A stretch of 64,000 nt of DNA from Syngnathus acus (GCF_901709675.1 NC_051095.1:16225956-16289955); one strand, 5' to 3'; shown: positions 16,600-29,080, counted from the stretch's first letter. The notes: generated by a model not told the origin, from the letters alone. A program made the numbers and translations.

Positions 16600-19500
16600 T
16601 GTATGTGTGTGCAGTCTGTTTCAACACGTCTGCAACTTGCGGGAATTTTTTTTATAATCTGGAACTGAATATGTGCTCATGTCTGTGTCTGATTGCTCCC
16701 CCCCGCCTTCTGTGTTCTCGCTCTCTGACAGATCCAATAAGTGCGGCGGATCGTACGCCCCTACGAACATGCCAACTGCTTCCTGTTTGTCTCCTCTTTC
16801 CCCAATTCCATCCTGCGCCTCTTTTCTTTTGCCCAGAAGTGTTATGCCAGCTCAGCGACAGACGGTTTCTCACATATGGCAGACATACTTAGCAGCAGCA
16901 AAAAAACACACTACATGCACACACTGTCTCTGTAGGCCTCTCGGGTTGCTGACATTTTCCATTTTTGCGCATATAAAGTATAATAATAATATTAGTGGGT
17001 GTGACAGAACGAGGGTCCATTCACTGCCACTGCCAGCCTCCTATTAATATCCCCCCTTCTTCGAGGGAATCCGAGAAGCGGCGGAGACCTTCAGTTTACA
17101 CAGCTGAGGTGCATGTGGACCAAACCCTCCATTCTCTCCATTTTCCCGTCTTTTCTTCCCTCTCCTTTTACCCGATCCTTGCACTTCATTTTCCTATCAC
17201 TCTGCTACTTGCTCTGCTACTGACTCCTTCACAACGTTCTGTTCAATCCTGTTTTCTGCTTGTCTTCTTTCCGCAACCGTCTTCGCAATATATGGGCCTG
17301 TTTTCTCTTCAGGTCAAGACAGATTTCAGATGTTTATTAAGAAACTGCAGGGAGGATTGATTTGCAAGTCAGACCGTCTATCTCATAGCCATGTCTGCCA
17401 AGGTCATCAAAATAGTCTCTGAGTGACACCCACAGCCTTTTATGTACTATACAAAAACACTGACAAGATAGCAATGTCTGTTAACCATATGTGAAACTCA
17501 GTCAGTGCTCAAAGTGACGGTCCCAGACTTTCTTCTCCTAGTGTTTAGCTCCCTCTAGCGAGATTTTGGCGTCATCGCAAAAACCCACATTTCATTGGAA
17601 GAAAGTTCAAGGTTCATTCACCTAGATTTTAGGATACAATTCATTGCGATTTTTTTTTTAACGAGAGAAAGGTGTTAAAGAGACTATTGGTGGACTTTAG
17701 TGTGTCAGTGTTGTAAGACTTCATGAAGTATCGTTTGAAAACAAACTTTTTCATCACTCTTCATTAACATGAGGTTCATGTGCATTTCTTATGGTAACAA
17801 TAAAGTCACTGCACACGGTAGTCATCCCATGGGTGCATATAAACATTGCTGCAAATAAATACTCCACTCATGTATGCATATTATGAGCTCTACAATTTAG
17901 AGGTGGCAAAATTATTCTAAACTAATGCAAACAGATTTTTTTATTTGAGTAATCATTTAAGTAATCATTGTCTTGAAAACTGCACAAATCCCCTGATTTC
18001 AGCCTCTAAACAGAAATCATTATTTGGTTTCTGTAGTCTTTAATGGAACCAGACTGGTTGTTTTTCGTTCAATTAAAAAATATGACATTTTCAAACATCT
18101 GCTTTTTTTTTGGCAAACAATGACAGAACCAATCTCTGAATCAGTTTCAAAAAGGTTGACGAGTACATCAATTTCTCTCGTATTATATTGTTTTGTTGAT
18201 TTTACCCACTAATATCATTCCCCCAAAAAACAACAATAATTTAATTCAATACTGACACTCATCTGTAAACAATGGTTTATAATACAGTTCAATGCAAAAA
18301 CATTTTTTAAAGCAGAAACATTTGACATCGACAGTCAGAATCGCTCGTTTTTGTTGTTATGCAGCCCTTGCCTTGGATCCGACAAACGAACGTGGTTACC
18401 ACGGAGCACATGAGCCACGAGAACAAAGATTTATGCTTTCGAGGATATAATAAACAATTGCATGACGTCATCGTGTAAGTGGTTGCCATACCCTTTTTTG
18501 CCAAGAGATGGCGGTCTTAGACCAAAGATGAAAAAAGCATTGCTCTGAGGACAATAAATGACGGACAAAAGGAGGTTTATTGTAAGTAATGTCTAAGGAA
18601 TATAGTCTTGGCCACAGTAATATGTGTACAGTTTGTGCAAAGTATGACTAGTATGCTATAAGTAGTATATCGAAATTTTGGTTGGCAAGTACAACAATGA
18701 GTGTTTTATTTGCAAATGACCGGTCAAATAGTAGTCATGTGCATGTAATTCATGATACGCGCCACTGGAGAGCGCCATAGGATAACTAAGTTTCTCTTAC
18801 TAGTGCGCTTGTCAAAATGATGCGCTAAGTAGGGGATAACTTTATGAAGACAATTGCAAAAATCAACCTTAATTATCAGACAAATTTTATGTTACGTGAA
18901 ATGTTTCGGGTATGACGCACTCTTGTGTTTGGCCACTTTACGAAAGTATGATACTACTTCCAGCGTATAGAGCTCAGGGTCTCTGTCAGGTGGCTACATG
19001 GATAAGAGAAAGTAATACTCGTCTTTCAGTCTCACAATGGGGGGCTTTGCGAGGCAATAGGGGCGGGTGAAACCGTCTTAATGCTCCGTACGTGTAATGC
19101 ATGTTAATGTAGGCGGCACCGGGGGAGCACCGGTCACAGCGCTTCGGGATTATTTATCCCAAAACATTTGTATTCTTCCGTCGGAGAACCGTTGATCCCG
19201 GATAGCTACACACTAATCCTTCACTCCGTTAATTAAAAAAAGAAGGCAAAGCAATGGAACTGGTGCTTTCCCCGCTTTCTCCCTCTCCTCTTTTTCCAGA
19301 AATGTAATCATTTCTGGAGAAGCTTAACCATCTGCTTGAGGTTAAATCTGCAAGCAGATTGTGTTTTCTGCTTATTTAAACCTGGGGATTGGAGATTTTC
19401 ATAGAATGGTGGGTGTGAGGGCTGAGGGGGGGTTAGTTCCAGGATGTATTCTGTTGTCATTTGTTTGAAAGCAACTCGAGTTATTCCGTTAAGCACTTTG

Positions 19501-20828
19501 GGTACATGTTGACAGACATCTACATATCTGCCCCAAGAACAAAGTGTTGTTTATTTCCTGCCGATTAATATCCACCATCTCCCTCTTCTTCTTTATAGCG
19601 ACTAACGAGCTTCGAGCTGCCTGCAGGGCCCAAGCCTGTGTCGTCAGTCTCGAGAAGAGACTTCAAGAGATTTTAAGCCGACCACGCATTTACATTAGGA
19701 TGCCACTCGTGTCTGTGTTGAGCCACAAAGGCGTCCTTTTGCTTTGCCCCTCACTTGGTCTCTGTGCTTCAGTGCTTCCCGAACTGACCAGCATTAACGG
19801 ATCCCTGCAAATGTGCACACCAGTTTTCTTCTTCTTCTTTGTACTGTTCTGAACAACATTAACCTCATGTACAAAGTATAAACACATCACTAATGAATGA
19901 TCTAATCCCAACAATAATACCTGATTAGGGACATAAATATGATTACATCTTCATGGTGTGGCTTTTATGTTGATTATGTTGATACATGTCCATGCCTGCT
20001 TATGTGAATTAAAATCTTGTAATGCGCATTTGGAGTATTATAGCCCACCTCCTCCTCACTGTCACTTTCATTACATCCAAAAAGAAGCTCAGACATGTAG
20101 ACATAATTGTGATTAAGGGCCGATATCCTTTGTAATCGTTTGGCGTGTTTGGGCTGGAAAGGCCTTGATTGATGAAAGAGAGTGTTGAAGGAATTATGCG
20201 ATATCAGGAATGGGATCCTTGTCCATTCAATGCGTCAAGTGTCATTCTTGGACAATTTCCTTCTCGCAAATAGCCTGAAAAACACACCACGACACCCACG
20301 ACACAATTTGCCCTCCTTAATCCAAATCTGGCTCTGACGTCTGGTGTCAGATTTACGCCTTCTCGTCTCTTTAATAGGCCAGTGGAAGTGACACGAGGGT
20401 GGGAAATGGTTAAACGTCGACAGTAATTATAGTCGTATACTCTGCGCCCGCCAATACGGAGCACTGAGGAGCTCCAAGCACCTCCACCCGCTTTCTCTCT
20501 CGCTCAGTGTTCACCCCCCCCCCCCCCCTCTCTCTCTCTTTCCCTCTCTGTCGCGCACACCTCCCAGCCGGCTCCTCCGGGTGTCTAACACAGTGGAAAA
20601 TCAAAGTGCGAGCCTTCCCAGTTCGCACACCTCCCGAGTCGCGCATGGAGCACAGTGGAAGGAGAGACAGGTGGTCTATCTTTCCTCACACAATCGAGTC
20701 ACTTGTAAATATGCCACAGAGTTGCATACGATGACCACGCTGGATTTTTTGGGCAGTTTTTTTTAAATAGTGAATATGCGTATTTTCTATTATGCCCGAC
20801 AGAGGTGACTTTTACGCAAGGCTCTAAA
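15674..20828. other. Non-coding stretch upstream of the delta-like protocadherin
   Basis: No gene is supported. A GT microsatellite lies at 16521-16612. The frame at 16311-16892 is largely microsatellite translation. From about 20500 the DNA becomes C/T-rich (a C run then CTCT at 20514-20545) and more GC-rich. This is the likely promoter and 5' leader zone of the next gene. I see no GGCGCT-type CSE in the 350 bp before its start codon. Confidence 0.55.
16521..16612. repeat. (GT)n microsatellite
   Basis: GT run with ATGT, GCGT and ACGT interruptions. Confidence 0.95.
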
Positions 20829-23339
20829 ATGGATCAAAGGCTCTCCAGATGCAGCTGGGTGCCGGTGACAGGGCTTGTTATCTCTCTGCTTCTGTGCGCC
20901 TGTGTGGTGGACTTGGTGCTGGCTCAAATTCGCTACTCCATTCCCGAGGAGCTGGAGCACGGAGCCTTCGTAGGCAACATTGCGGAGGACCTGGGCTTGG
21001 ATGTGGCCAAGTTGTCCGCGCGTCGCTTCCGAATCGTGTCAGGGGCCAAGAAGCAATATTTAGAGGTGAACTTGGAGAACGGAATTTTGTTTGTGAATGA
21101 AAAAATAGACAGAGAGGAGCTTTGTGAGCGCAGCCCCAGCTGTTTTTTACATCTGCAAGTTGTCATCGAAAATCCTTTAGAGCTCTACAGAGTGGAAGTG
21201 GAGATTTTAGACGTGAATGACAACTCCCCCAGTTTCCCTTGGAGCGAATTTAACATCGACATTACGGAGTCGGCTGCGCCCGGCTCCTGCTTTCCGTTAG
21301 AGAGCGCGCAAGACTTGGACGTGGGCACTAATTCTCTGCGCTCCTACCAACTTGGCGCAAACGAACACTTCATTCTCAACATCCAGACGCGCAACGACGG
21401 AAGCAAGTTTGCGGAGCTGGTGCTGGACAACCGTTTGGATCGGGAGCGGCAGAAAAAGCACGAGATGGTTCTGACAGCCTTTGACGGGGGTTCGCCGGAA
21501 CGCTCCGGAACCGCTTTGATCACCATCACGGTGCTCGACGCGAACGACAACGTCCCCGTTTTCGACCGCTCCGTGTACCGGGCCAGACTAGTGGAAAATG
21601 CGCCGAGGGGGACGCTCGTGCTGAAGCTGAACGCCACCGATTTGGACGAGGGCTCGAACGGGGAGGTGACGTACGCCTTTAGCGGACACGCGCCTCTCAA
21701 AGTGCGCGAGTTGTTCAGCGTGGATCCGTACACGGGAGAGATCCGCGTAAAGGGTGTCGTGGACTACGAGAAAGCGAACGTGTACGAGCTGTACGTGCAA
21801 GCGAGGGACAGGGGACCCTCGGCCGTGGCCGTACACAGCAAAGTGCTGATCGACATCGTGGATGTGAACGACAACACCCCCGAAGTAATCCTCACGTCCG
21901 TGTCCACGCCCGTGCAGGAGGACGCACCGCCGGGCACCGTTATCGCCGTTATCAGTGTCATGGATCGGGACTCGGGGGAAAACGGGAACGTGGACTGTCA
22001 AATCCCCAACAACGTTCCCTTTCAGCTGCACTCCTCTTTTAAAAACTATTACACACTGGTGACAAGTGAGGTTTTGGACAGGGAAGTGGTGTCCGAGTAC
22101 AACATCACACTCACGGCGCGTGATTTGGGCTCCCCGTCGCTTTCCACGAGGAAAACGATCGTGGTACAAGTATCTGACATTAATGACAACCCCCCACGGT
22201 TTTCACAGCCGTCCTATACTGTCTATGTGACCGAGAATAACGCCCCGGGCGCTTCCATTTGCACCGTAACTGCCTTCGACCCCGATTCCAACCAGAACGC
22301 CTATCTGTCTTATTCTATTCTCGAGGGTCAAATTCAGGGCATGCCCGTGTCCACGTACGTGTCCATTAACTCCGATAATGGCAACATTTACGCACTGCGC
22401 TCCTTTGATTACGAGCAACTTCGAAACTTTCATATTCTCGTGCAAGCGCAGGACGCAGGTTTTCCACCGCTGGCCAACAACGTGACTGTTAATGTTTTTG
22501 TTTTGGACCAGAATGACAACGCACCAATTATTGTGTCCCCGCTGCCCAAAAACGGCACCGTTGCCACGGAGGTGGTGCCCCGCTCTGTTGATGCCGGTTA
22601 TCTGGTCACCAAAGTAACAGCGCTGGACGCAGACGCGGGGCAAAACTCGCGGCTGTCCTATCAGGTGATGCAAGCGACAGACCCGGGGCTGTTCAGCGTG
22701 GCGCTGTACACGGGAGAAATTAGGAGCATTCGTCGACTGGTGGACAAAGACGCTTCCAGACACAGACTGGTTATACTGGTGAAAGACAACGGGCAGCCTC
22801 CTCTCTCCGCCACCGTCTCCGTTGTCCTGACGGTGGTGGACGGCATCCCCGAGTCCTTATCCGACCACGGAGACCTCACGCTCAGCCCCCAGCCCCCTTC
22901 TAACCTCGCCCTCTATTTGATCGTCTCACTCAGTACCATATCTTTTATCTTCCTCGTGGCCATCATCGTCCTGGCTGCGGTCAAGTGCTACAAAGACCGG
23001 GAGACCCTGAGTGGCTACAATCTGCCCCCTTTCGCGTGCTGCTGCTGCGGCGGCTTTCAGCCCGAGCCTCCCCCGGAGGTGTTCAAAAAATCCAACCTCA
23101 ACCTGCAGATTTCCTCCACTGCGAATAAGGTGCCCACCAACTGCATGGAAGTGAACGGAAGCAGCAGCCTGACTCAGCCTTATTGTTATAAAGTGTGCTT
23201 GAGCCCAGAATCGTCCAAAAGTGACTTCATGTTTTTGAAGCCGTGCAGCCCGACCAGCACGCCGCGCAACAACGAGGCCAAGAGCGCGGAACATTCGTGG
23301 GGCGCATCTGTCAACAACGGAGCGACCACCCCTAATGAG
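20829..23339 (+). CDS. Protocadherin, delta-like subcluster: variable exon
   Basis: This exon encodes the first 837 residues of a single-span neuronal adhesion protein. I chose ATG 20829 because it has a good AAAATGG context and is followed by a signal peptide (residues 1-32, ending LVLA before QIRYSIPEE); the frame upstream to 20805 opens with GTG. Six cadherin repeats follow, with calcium motifs DVNDNSP, DANDNVP, DVNDNTP, DINDNPP and DQNDNAP at the linkers. The membrane span is at about 693-718. The tail has a CCCC cluster (737-740, possible palmitoylation) and the motif [13 protein letters not shown], close to that of non-clustered PCDH10. An [18 protein letters not shown] block resembles PCDHAC2. 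The exon ends in a phase-0 donor after GAG (23337-23339), and with the three exons below the protein is about 1002 residues. Protocadherin identity is certain; the delta assignment is inferred from divergence and its private constant exons. Confidence 0.93.
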
Positions 23340-24288
23340 GTATGCAGAAAATACACATTCAAAGGTTAAATCACAAAGGTCACATTCATCCCTTTTATCG
23401 TGGATTGTTGGACGATTCTGCCTATGTATGTATTTGTTGTAACACATTGTACGGCTCTGTGATGATTTGCACGCGGAAATGAAATGAAAAGATGCCTGCA
23501 GATTAGCTTTTAATTGACACGTAAATGCTCCATGAAGCATAATTATGCTGCGTGTGCACATCGAGAATTAAGTGAAATGTGGAAGGAAGTCGACATTTGC
23601 ACATAGGCTCGGGGCATGAAATCATGATTAATTTCACGAAAACATATAAATCATCTTAATGCCTCCTCCATCAGCGCCACTGCTCTGGAGTAGCTATAAG
23701 GGAGGAGGGGGGTGGGCAGACTAAATTGCTCCCTGCACAACAGAGTGTGAACAACAAGTCAAGGGTAATGGACAAGGTGAATGACAGTTTAGACTCATTT
23801 GTCCAAGGTTCCGTTCATTTTGGTGCAGGCAAGGCGTTGACGTCTAACAATTTATATAGGACAAATATCCCCTCTGGCCATCCCTCAAGGGCACCATGGA
23901 CAGAACCATTATACTCAACACAATGTGGCGTATTCGCGATGGGAGGCCTGTCCATTATTGATGAAAAATGGCAAATGTTCTGGTTTTTTGAGAGGACACG
24001 AGGGAAGGATGGGAGGGTGCGGTGGGGTGGGGTGGTTTGGGGGGTGCGCAAGGACGACTGGACTGAGACGTGGCCCGCCTGTAGATGGGTCCCTGCGATG
24101 TCCTCTGGGTGCAAGGAGAGACTAAGATGTGAAGTCATATTTATCAGCGGGGGGGAGGGAGAGGATAAGCCTGTGGGTTGGAGGGGGGTTTGGAGGGGAG
24201 GCGGGGGTGCACAAGGAGAGGGGGAATTAAAGGAGGCAGGAGTGTTTTCTAATTCTAGCAGACGGGGCAATAGACCGTTAATGTACGT

Positions 24289-24340
24289 GCATGCGTGCGT
24301 GTGTGTGTGTGTGTGCGTGTGTGAGTGTGTGTGTGTGTGA
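24289..24340. repeat. GT-rich microsatellite
   Basis: Interrupted GT run with GCGT and GAGT variants. Confidence 0.9.
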
Positions 24341-24570
24341 GACACCAGACTCCACCAGGCAGACAGACAAATGTCATTTCGGTCACGGGCACACTACTTT
24401 TGGCCACAGGAAGGGGTGGTGGTGGGGAAAGGGGAGTTGGGTTGATGAGGTCACGGGGGGTTATTACGCAGGTCCTTTAGGAGAGTGTGTCCCTCTTTAA
24501 TCGTTAATTGGGCCCTGAATTCACTCATCACACACACGCTCTGGCACCCACAGACACACAACCACAAGAG

Positions 24571-24689
<119 letters not shown>

Positions 24690-25099
24690 AGAGTACACAT
24701 CATCCAATGACAAACTCAAATGACAGGATGAGGCGCGCACACGTTGAAGGCTTGTGTGGAGCGGAGCGAATTAGGCAGATGGATGGCGTGCACGAGCTTT
24801 GTGTAACGACCTCAAGTTACTCAGGCTGTCAAATATTCATTTAAAGTGCATGCAGAAATAATGAAGAAAAAGAATGATAATTTTCTTCATTTTGTCATTA
24901 GCGAGCTTTCTCTTTAATGATTTCTATTGAGTTCTGTTTCATCCCACCTAGCTTCTAATTGGTGTTCTAGCTTGCTTGACAAGGGCCATGCTTAGAATGC
25001 AGATAATAATAATTGTATTTAGTTTTTATTATCTCGGCAGCAAGATATATATATATATATCTGAAAGAACAATCCAAGCTTAGTTTAGAAAAAAAGCAA

Positions 25100-25640
25100 T
25101 TTCTACCAGATATCCACAAGAGGGCAGCATATATTATTGGTGCTTCTCTCCCCTCCTTGAAGGACATTTACACCTCCCATCTCACCCGCAAGGCGACCAA
25201 GATTGTGAGTGATGTGAGTCACCCCGCTCACTCTTTGTTTGAACTTCTGCCCTCTGGGAGGCGGTACAGGAGCCTGCGCTCCCGCACCACCAGACTTTCC
25301 AACAGCTTCGTACTCCAGGCTGTTAGGATCCTGAACTCGCTCCCCCTTTCAGCGTAGCGTCCTGTTCTTGCTGTCTGCTGTATGCACACTGGCTCGGTTT
25401 TGCACCTCTTATTAATGGGTTATTGGTCTGTTATTTATTCATCGCTCACTTTATTTTATTTATTATTTATTATTTATTATTTATGGTTTGTGCCTTCTTG
25501 TTTTTGTTTTGTGTCGCCTACTTGTATGTCTCGTCACCGTGGGATGGAGGAAACGGAATTTCGGTTTCTTTGTGTGTCTTGACATATGAAGGGATTGACA
25601 ATAAAGCTGACTTTGACTTTGACTTTGACTTTGATATTAT
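25100..25640 (+). mobile_element. 5'-truncated LINE, end of RT ORF plus 3' tail
   Basis: The frame ending at 25357 encodes LPSLKDIYTSHLTRKATKIV and then HPAHSLFELLPSGRRYRSLR, the conserved C-terminal end of a fish LINE reverse-transcriptase ORF. A 3' UTR follows with GACAATAAAGCTGACTTTG and an (ACTTTG)n tail at about 25612-25634. The reverse transcriptase core is missing, so this is a dead 5'-truncated copy. A second copy of the tail lies inverted at 29.93-30.11 kb. Confidence 0.85.
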
Positions 25641-26133
25641 ATATATGTGGTGCACTGAGGACTGGTTGCGCGATCCAATCAGGGCATATAAAGACAACCT
25701 GTTCACACGGCCACTTTGCACAAAAAATTTTGAGTTCATGCATTGTTTTAAAATGGGAAGATGCCATGATACTAAAAAAAAACCCCACACAAGCAGAAGA
25801 AAAAGAAAGAAAGGATACCCTGGTATGTAGTCTAAGCATACTATTCCTACTGCTAACCGAATTATGTTAACTAATACAAACCTAAAAATTCTCTTTGTAA
25901 TTCGTCCATACTGTATCACACACCTGCTCGAATGAGTTCAAGGCAAGTACTGAATAAAAACATCTGCCCTTACTAAATAATAAAGTTCAGTTTTGATTGA
26001 AATAGCCAGAGAGGTTATACATTTAATTTAATTTCTTACAAACTTCATCATATACTCCAAAGTTAAAAAAAGGAAGTATGTAAATGAGATTCATAATTTA
26101 CATGACAACATGGTATCTTCTTTGTTTTTGCAG

Positions 26134-26192
26134 CTGAAGCAGCCAAACACAGACTGGACTCTCACAAAGAACCAGCACTCCTCCATCAAAAG
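26134..26192 (+). CDS. Delta-like protocadherin: constant exon 1
   Basis: The 59-bp exon starts after TTTTTGCAG and ends at AAAAG|GTAAC. It continues in phase 0 from the variable exon and leaves phase 2. It encodes LKQPNTDWTLTKNQHSSIK. The QPNTDW start corresponds to QPNPDW/PPNTDW at the start of alpha and gamma constant regions, and HSS corresponds to alpha. The rest is clearly different from the strongly conserved alpha sequence, so I take it as a separate subcluster's constant exon. Confidence 0.88.
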
Positions 26193-26288
26193 GTAACACT
26201 TATGCCCAGAAAACTTCATCTGGCGATGTGTCTGGCCATGTACAAGATCAACAAGCCAAGAGTGACCGGATTTCCTTATTCTCTCTAG

Positions 26289-26416
26289 TTACAATTCCGT
26301 CAACATGGATGGAACTCTAATGCGTAAGGCCATGCATGCCGACCCGGAAAACTACGTCACGTCCATGGCTCCTGGACAGTACTGGACTTGGGCCACTCAT
26401 ATGAGAGGCACAAAGG
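26289..26416 (+). CDS. Delta-like protocadherin: constant exon 2
   Basis: The acceptor is TTCTCTCTAG and the donor G|GTACGA. The 128-bp exon enters in phase 2 (AG|T gives Ser) and leaves in phase 1. It encodes YNSVNMDGTLMRKAMHADPE and goes on to an aromatic stretch GQYWTWATHMRGTK. The exon is found by reading frame and splice sites; I do not recognise a known motif in it. Its position and size match the middle constant exon of clustered protocadherins. Confidence 0.8.
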
Positions 26417-26730
26417 GTACGACAAGACAAACTGAACGTGAGGGAAACAAATCTCATTGTACACATTTTTAATTCACATTAATAGGTACCTCTATCAAAA
26501 TCTAGGATGAGACCTGGTTCTAAAAATGTTTTTATACTGTATTGCTAAATGAGAAAATTTTAATAAATTTCTCAAGCTGAATTGAGCATTATTTTTGTAA
26601 CTCATTGCTGCAACTCTTGTATTGTATCTCATGAGTGTGTGTATTAAACTAGATACAGTAGTGCATCCTGATTTATGCAAATTAACTAAAAAATGGTTTA
26701 TAATCCCTTCCATCATATCTTCTCCAGCAG

Positions 26731-27041
26731 ACTATAAAATGTCTCCATCACCCAGCGGCGTTACATCCCGGCCCTGGACTCCTCGGTGCACCCCTCCGCC
26801 CCAGCAGCAGCAACCTACTAACCCCCCACACCCTCACCCACACCCGCACCCGCCGCCTGACTACCATCACAACGTGTACATTCCCGGGACGCCGTCAGGC
26901 TTTTGCACCCTGAGGCCTGTGGCACAGCGTAGCGACTTGGACGTCCATAACTCCTTCTCCACCTTTGGCAAGAAGCGGCGCCTCCAGATGTCCCCCCAGG
27001 GGGAGGCTGCCATGATCAATAACGATCTGTACAATGACTGA
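26731..27041 (+). CDS. Delta-like protocadherin: constant exon 3 and stop codon
   Basis: The exon begins after a tandem CAGCAG acceptor, at 26731 or at 26728 if the first AG is used, and runs to TGA at 27039-27041. It encodes about 103 residues. A Pro/Gln/His-rich stretch (PPQQQQ, then HPHPHPHP) comes first, then NVYIPGTPSGFCTLRP, comparable with the NVYIPGS/FIIPGSP block of gamma and alpha constants. Next is NSFSTFGKKRR, comparable with the FITFGKK end of alpha. FSTFGK fits the WIRS consensus (hydrophobic-x-S/T-F-x-x) that recruits the WAVE actin regulator. The lysine-rich alpha tail is absent; the protein ends INNDLYND. Confidence 0.88.
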
Positions 27042-28485
27042 CGTCCCACTGACTGCCTGAGTGGATGGTTTGAGTGATGGATAACCTGAGATGAGGATCA
27101 TTTGTTACATAAATTAATGAACACTTGGCTTGTGAGTAGCTTAATACGTGAGCTAAATGGGAGGTCAGTACAAGGAGAAATAATGAAACCTGGAGGGAAG
27201 GGAATATTTGTGGTTATTTACGTGACAACGTTTCTCAATGTATTTTTTTAATTACTATTATTATTGCTATTAATTTTTAGACAATCAAACCAGAGGTGGA
27301 GATGTGACTTTCAAACTCTATGATAAGCATCAGTAGGCAATTGTTTTGCACATCTTTAAGTATGAAATCATATTGTTGGGTTAGAATATAGAAAGTGCGT
27401 GTGTTTTTTGTTCGTCTGCTAACGTGAAAAACGTCATGCCGTACTGTATACGCAGGCAAAAAAGATGGGGAACACTCCTCACACATGTATTGTAAATACA
27501 TTATTGGAAATAAAGTATTTTTTGCATTACATTTCCTTACCAAGTGTCTATAAAACAAAGAGAGTGCATCGTTGTTACCCAGACTCAAATTGGCAAATAC
27601 TAAGTATGTGGTACATGCATACAGATGTAAGTTTTCTTTGTCCTGGTTTAATTTACTTGAGTCAATTATTTCCAGGGTGAGAAGGGTACAGCTCCTTTTT
27701 TGCCTTGCAAGCCATTTTCCATCTAAATGAATAAACACAGTAAAATGCTAACATATGGTAATCGGAGCACTTGCATTTCCATTTGCCCGTAGAGGATGGT
27801 GCAAGTTCATTTACTGAACAAACAAAAACTCCTCTCTCGAAAATATCACTTTAATTAAGAGCACGACCACACACGTACGAGTGTCGGGGGAGCGGGTCGA
27901 CTCGACTGCTCCAAATGCCACACCTGGATGGGAGCTCGGGGGCCCAGAGCTTCTTTCTCTTCCTTCGCCATGCCCTTTTACTTGTTAATTCTTTGGGAAA
28001 TTGTGTAGCAGATTACAGATGGCTACTGGCCAGGAACAAAGATGGTTTAATTAGGTCGCTGTTTGGCTCAGACTGAGAATAATCTCATTAATAAGGAAAA
28101 AGGGGTCCGTAGAGAACAGTAGAGGGAGCAGGGCCACCTTCTCTGGGGTAAGGTGATCCAGAAGGGGCATCGTTAATAGGTCAGAAAGGATGAAGTGAAA
28201 TACATGGAGCTCCAGTAGAGTTTAGGCATCAAGAAATGACTTTTATCTTGCAATTTGTTGTTCTACTTGATCTATTTCTTGAATCACATATCTTCTTTTT
28301 AACGAAATATTACAGGAATTCTGAAAAGTATAACAATTACGTATACATTAATTGTTTTGTACTCTAAATTCTAAAATCCACATTCCTGGTCTTTATCCTA
28401 TTAGTCAAGAAAGCTGTCCATTGCTGTGGTGCTGATGTTTGACCCAGTGGTCGTTTTTTTCTTGACACGCTGTGCCTCAGCTCGA

Positions 28486-28500
28486 CCACCAGAGGGCGAA
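28486..28500 (+). promoter_or_regulatory. Strong CTCF-like motif between subclusters
   Basis: CCACCAGAGGGCGAA agrees closely with the CTCF core consensus. It lies in the spacer between the delta-like constant exons and V1, far from any variable-exon start, and in the same orientation as the array CSEs. Occupancy cannot be judged from sequence. Confidence 0.6.
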
Positions 28501-28852
28501 TGTGTTCAACATTCAATGAAGTGCAAGTGAGACGAACTGACAATCGATTTCACCTATCAAACACGCATTAAGATAATTAAAACATGTCAGAAATACAACT
28601 TGTTAAGATAGAAATCAAGTAGAATCCACACATAGGCAGCAAATTTAACTTTAAGTGTTCTCTGTCAATTCAGTCTAAATCAAAGAGGTATAATATTATA
28701 TCTAAAATATATATTTTAGATATGAAAGTAAAAACTTGGGGAGTATGGGATTAGAGGACAAATTTGCTTTACAAGCATTTTCACGTTGGTAAATGCACTT
28801 GTACTTGTACAGTACACAAAACACAACATCAAAAGGTAGCCTGCAGTACAGA

Positions 28853-28867
28853 CAGCAGATGGCGCAG
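28853..28867 (+). promoter_or_regulatory. Second CTCF-like motif between subclusters
   Basis: CAGCAGATGGCGCAG resembles the CTCF core (AGATGGCGCAG) and lies about 370 bp beyond the first, in the same orientation. It is a weaker match. Confidence 0.4.
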
Positions 28868-29020
28868 TAGAGCAAGATTCTCACATTATTGTATAGCAGT
28901 TTCACCTTTCACAAGAAATCACGAGAAATTAACAGATACCGTGCAAATACTTGTACTTATGTGAATTAATAAATGGTGATTTAATGGGGGCAATGAAATA
29001 GTTTATAAACACACCACATG

Positions 29021-29080
29021 AATGTGTGTGTGCGTGTACGTGCGTGTGCGTGTGTCGTGTACGTGCGTGTGTGTGTGTTG
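29021..29080. repeat. GT/GC simple repeat
   Basis: Alternating purine-pyrimidine tract with GTGTGC and TACGTGC units, interrupted once by TCGTG. Confidence 0.85.

Noticed and set aside
18761-18780. GCCACTGGAGAGCGCCATAG, a minus-strand GGCGCT motif
   Set aside because: No exon or promoter context on the minus strand; short motifs like this arise by chance.
21588-22763. Antisense frames of 186-193 codons over the delta-like variable exon
   Set aside because: Shadow frames from high GC3 on the coding strand; they have no recognisable features.
25114-25130. CTCF-like CCACAAGAGGGCAGC
   Set aside because: It lies inside LINE coding sequence (PDIHKRAAY), so the match is most simply explained by that origin. 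Occupancy is still possible.
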